DNA from: Roseimaritima ulvae
GTDB taxonomy: Bacteria > Planctomycetota > Planctomycetia > Pirellulales > Pirellulaceae
NCBI RefSeq assembly: GCF_008065135.1
Contig: NZ_CP042914.1
Location: 4,073,404 to 4,137,403 of the forward strand
Direction of reading: 5' to 3'
DNA length: 64,000 bases
The notes under the pieces are model-generated. The model was not told the DNA's origin and did not search any database. It worked only from the letters and a program-made list of their open reading frames with translations. Shown here piece by piece: positions 63,517 to 64,000 of this stretch. Numbering within the stretch: the stretch's first letter is position 1; every line of letters starts with the position of its first letter. A program made the translations under genes and the position numbers.

Positions 63517-64000
63517 CTACCGTGAAAATCGCACCGCGGGCATCGACACCTCCGGCACGCTGGGCAGACTGCCGAAGCGTATCGCGGCAATGCTCGGCGA
63601 ACCAGCTGACTCGGCTGCCGTGTCCACGGCAAACAGAGCCTTGACTGGCAAACCGTCCAACTCGACGCGGCCCGCCACCGCGGCATCTCCGGCCGCCAGC
63701 ACCCAACGCAACACGTTTGCTTCACTCTCACCCGCTGCGGCTGGTTCACGGTGGATCAGCAAGACCAGTTTGCCGTCCGCGTTGGGCAGTTTCCCCAATG
63801 CCTGTCCGCGACAGACAAACGTGGACTGTTCCGCGCTGGCGCGAACTTCAAACGGCGTATCGCCGATTTGAATCGCCAAGGGCTGGTCAGCTGCCGGCTG
63901 GTCGGGCAATTGGATGGCCAAGGCCAGCGAACGCCCCGGACTCAGATGCAACGGTTGGCTCGATTCCGGCGGTTGATCAGTTGTCGATAGATCAGCGGAC
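63517..64000 (-). CDS. Unrecognised protein, C-terminal part
   Basis: The minus-strand frame is open from the window edge to a stop at 63517-63519, giving about 160 C-terminal residues, so the start lies beyond the window. The sequence is beta-rich and alanine/proline-rich (GRSLALAIQLPDQPAADQPLAI, ADGKLVLLIHREP, AAIRFGSLPSVPE) and may be a concanavalin- or FecR-type domain, but no family is recognised. It converges on the MoxR gene, with 44 bases between the stops. Confidence 0.55.
   Translation of the reverse strand, partial: SADLSTTDQPPESSQPLHLSPGRSLALAIQLPDQPAADQPLAIQIGDTPFEVRASAEQSTFVCRGQALGKLPNADGKLVLLIHREPAAAGESEANVLRWVLAAGDAAVAGRVELDGLPVKALFAVDTAAESAGSPSIAAIRFGSLPSVPEVSMPAVRFSR

Overview
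This 64-kb window looks like a chromosomal segment of a planctomycete of the Pirellulaceae type (Rhodopirellula and relatives). The evidence is the linked set of a planctomycete cytochrome/DUF1549/DUF1553 protein, a DUF1501 protein, an ECF sigma factor and a FecR-LamG protein, a PEP-CTERM protein, GC-rich genes with TTG/GTG starts, and several families of short intergenic repeats. No rRNA, tRNA, CRISPR or prophage was seen. One intact IS1380-family insertion sequence is present.

Layout, left to right. 1-6.1 kb: the end of a phospholipase D/cardiolipin synthase-like gene, a DUF4235 protein, a YheT-like hydrolase, endonuclease III, a large-subunit catalase (KatE) and a DUF421 membrane protein. 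6.1-19.4 kb: a tight run of ten minus-strand genes. Its downstream part is a DNA-repair operon: radical SAM protein, DUF4130-UdgX fusion, MBL-fold exonuclease, ATP-dependent ligase, Lhr-type helicase, PdeM phosphoesterase, then a nucleoside deaminase. Its upstream part is a three-gene biosynthetic set: SbnA-like PLP enzyme, FAD/NAD(P) oxidoreductase and Y4yA-like PLP decarboxylase fold. 19.6-23.3 kb: a diadenylate cyclase fused to a YbbR-like domain, a copper-storage protein, a CoA-binding protein and a double-FAS1 secreted protein.

23.7-34 kb: what looks like a photo-oxidative stress island. It holds a sigma-70-family factor divergent from a MerR/B12-fold regulator that has lost its cobalamin ligands, with two identical palindromic sites between them. 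Then come two cyclopropane-synthase-like methyltransferases, DUF1365, an FAD amine oxidase-like protein, DUF1295, a class II photolyase and a SpoIIE-type phosphatase. 34-38.4 kb: a broken methyltransferase gene, msrA, a 39-residue membrane microprotein, nhaA and the PEP-CTERM gene. 38.5-45.5 kb: the planctomycete sigma/FecR/DUF1501/DUF1549 operon. 45.8-51 kb: a marR-adaptor-RND pump operon. 51.3-53.8 kb: a peroxiredoxin-like gene and the IS1380 element, which split a long palindrome. 53.8-64 kb: gyrA, a CehA-type metallohydrolase, a PQQ-propeller protein operon, a MoxR ATPase and an unrecognised partial gene.

The recurring theme is repair and oxidative or light stress (Nth, KatE, ligase/Lhr/UdgX, photolyase, MsrA, peroxiredoxin, lipid modification). 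The most unusual non-coding signal is a family of sixteen short intergenic hairpins. They share an invariant TCGCCAGA core, their stems occur in six sequence variants with compensatory changes, and they are mostly arranged as oppositely oriented groups.
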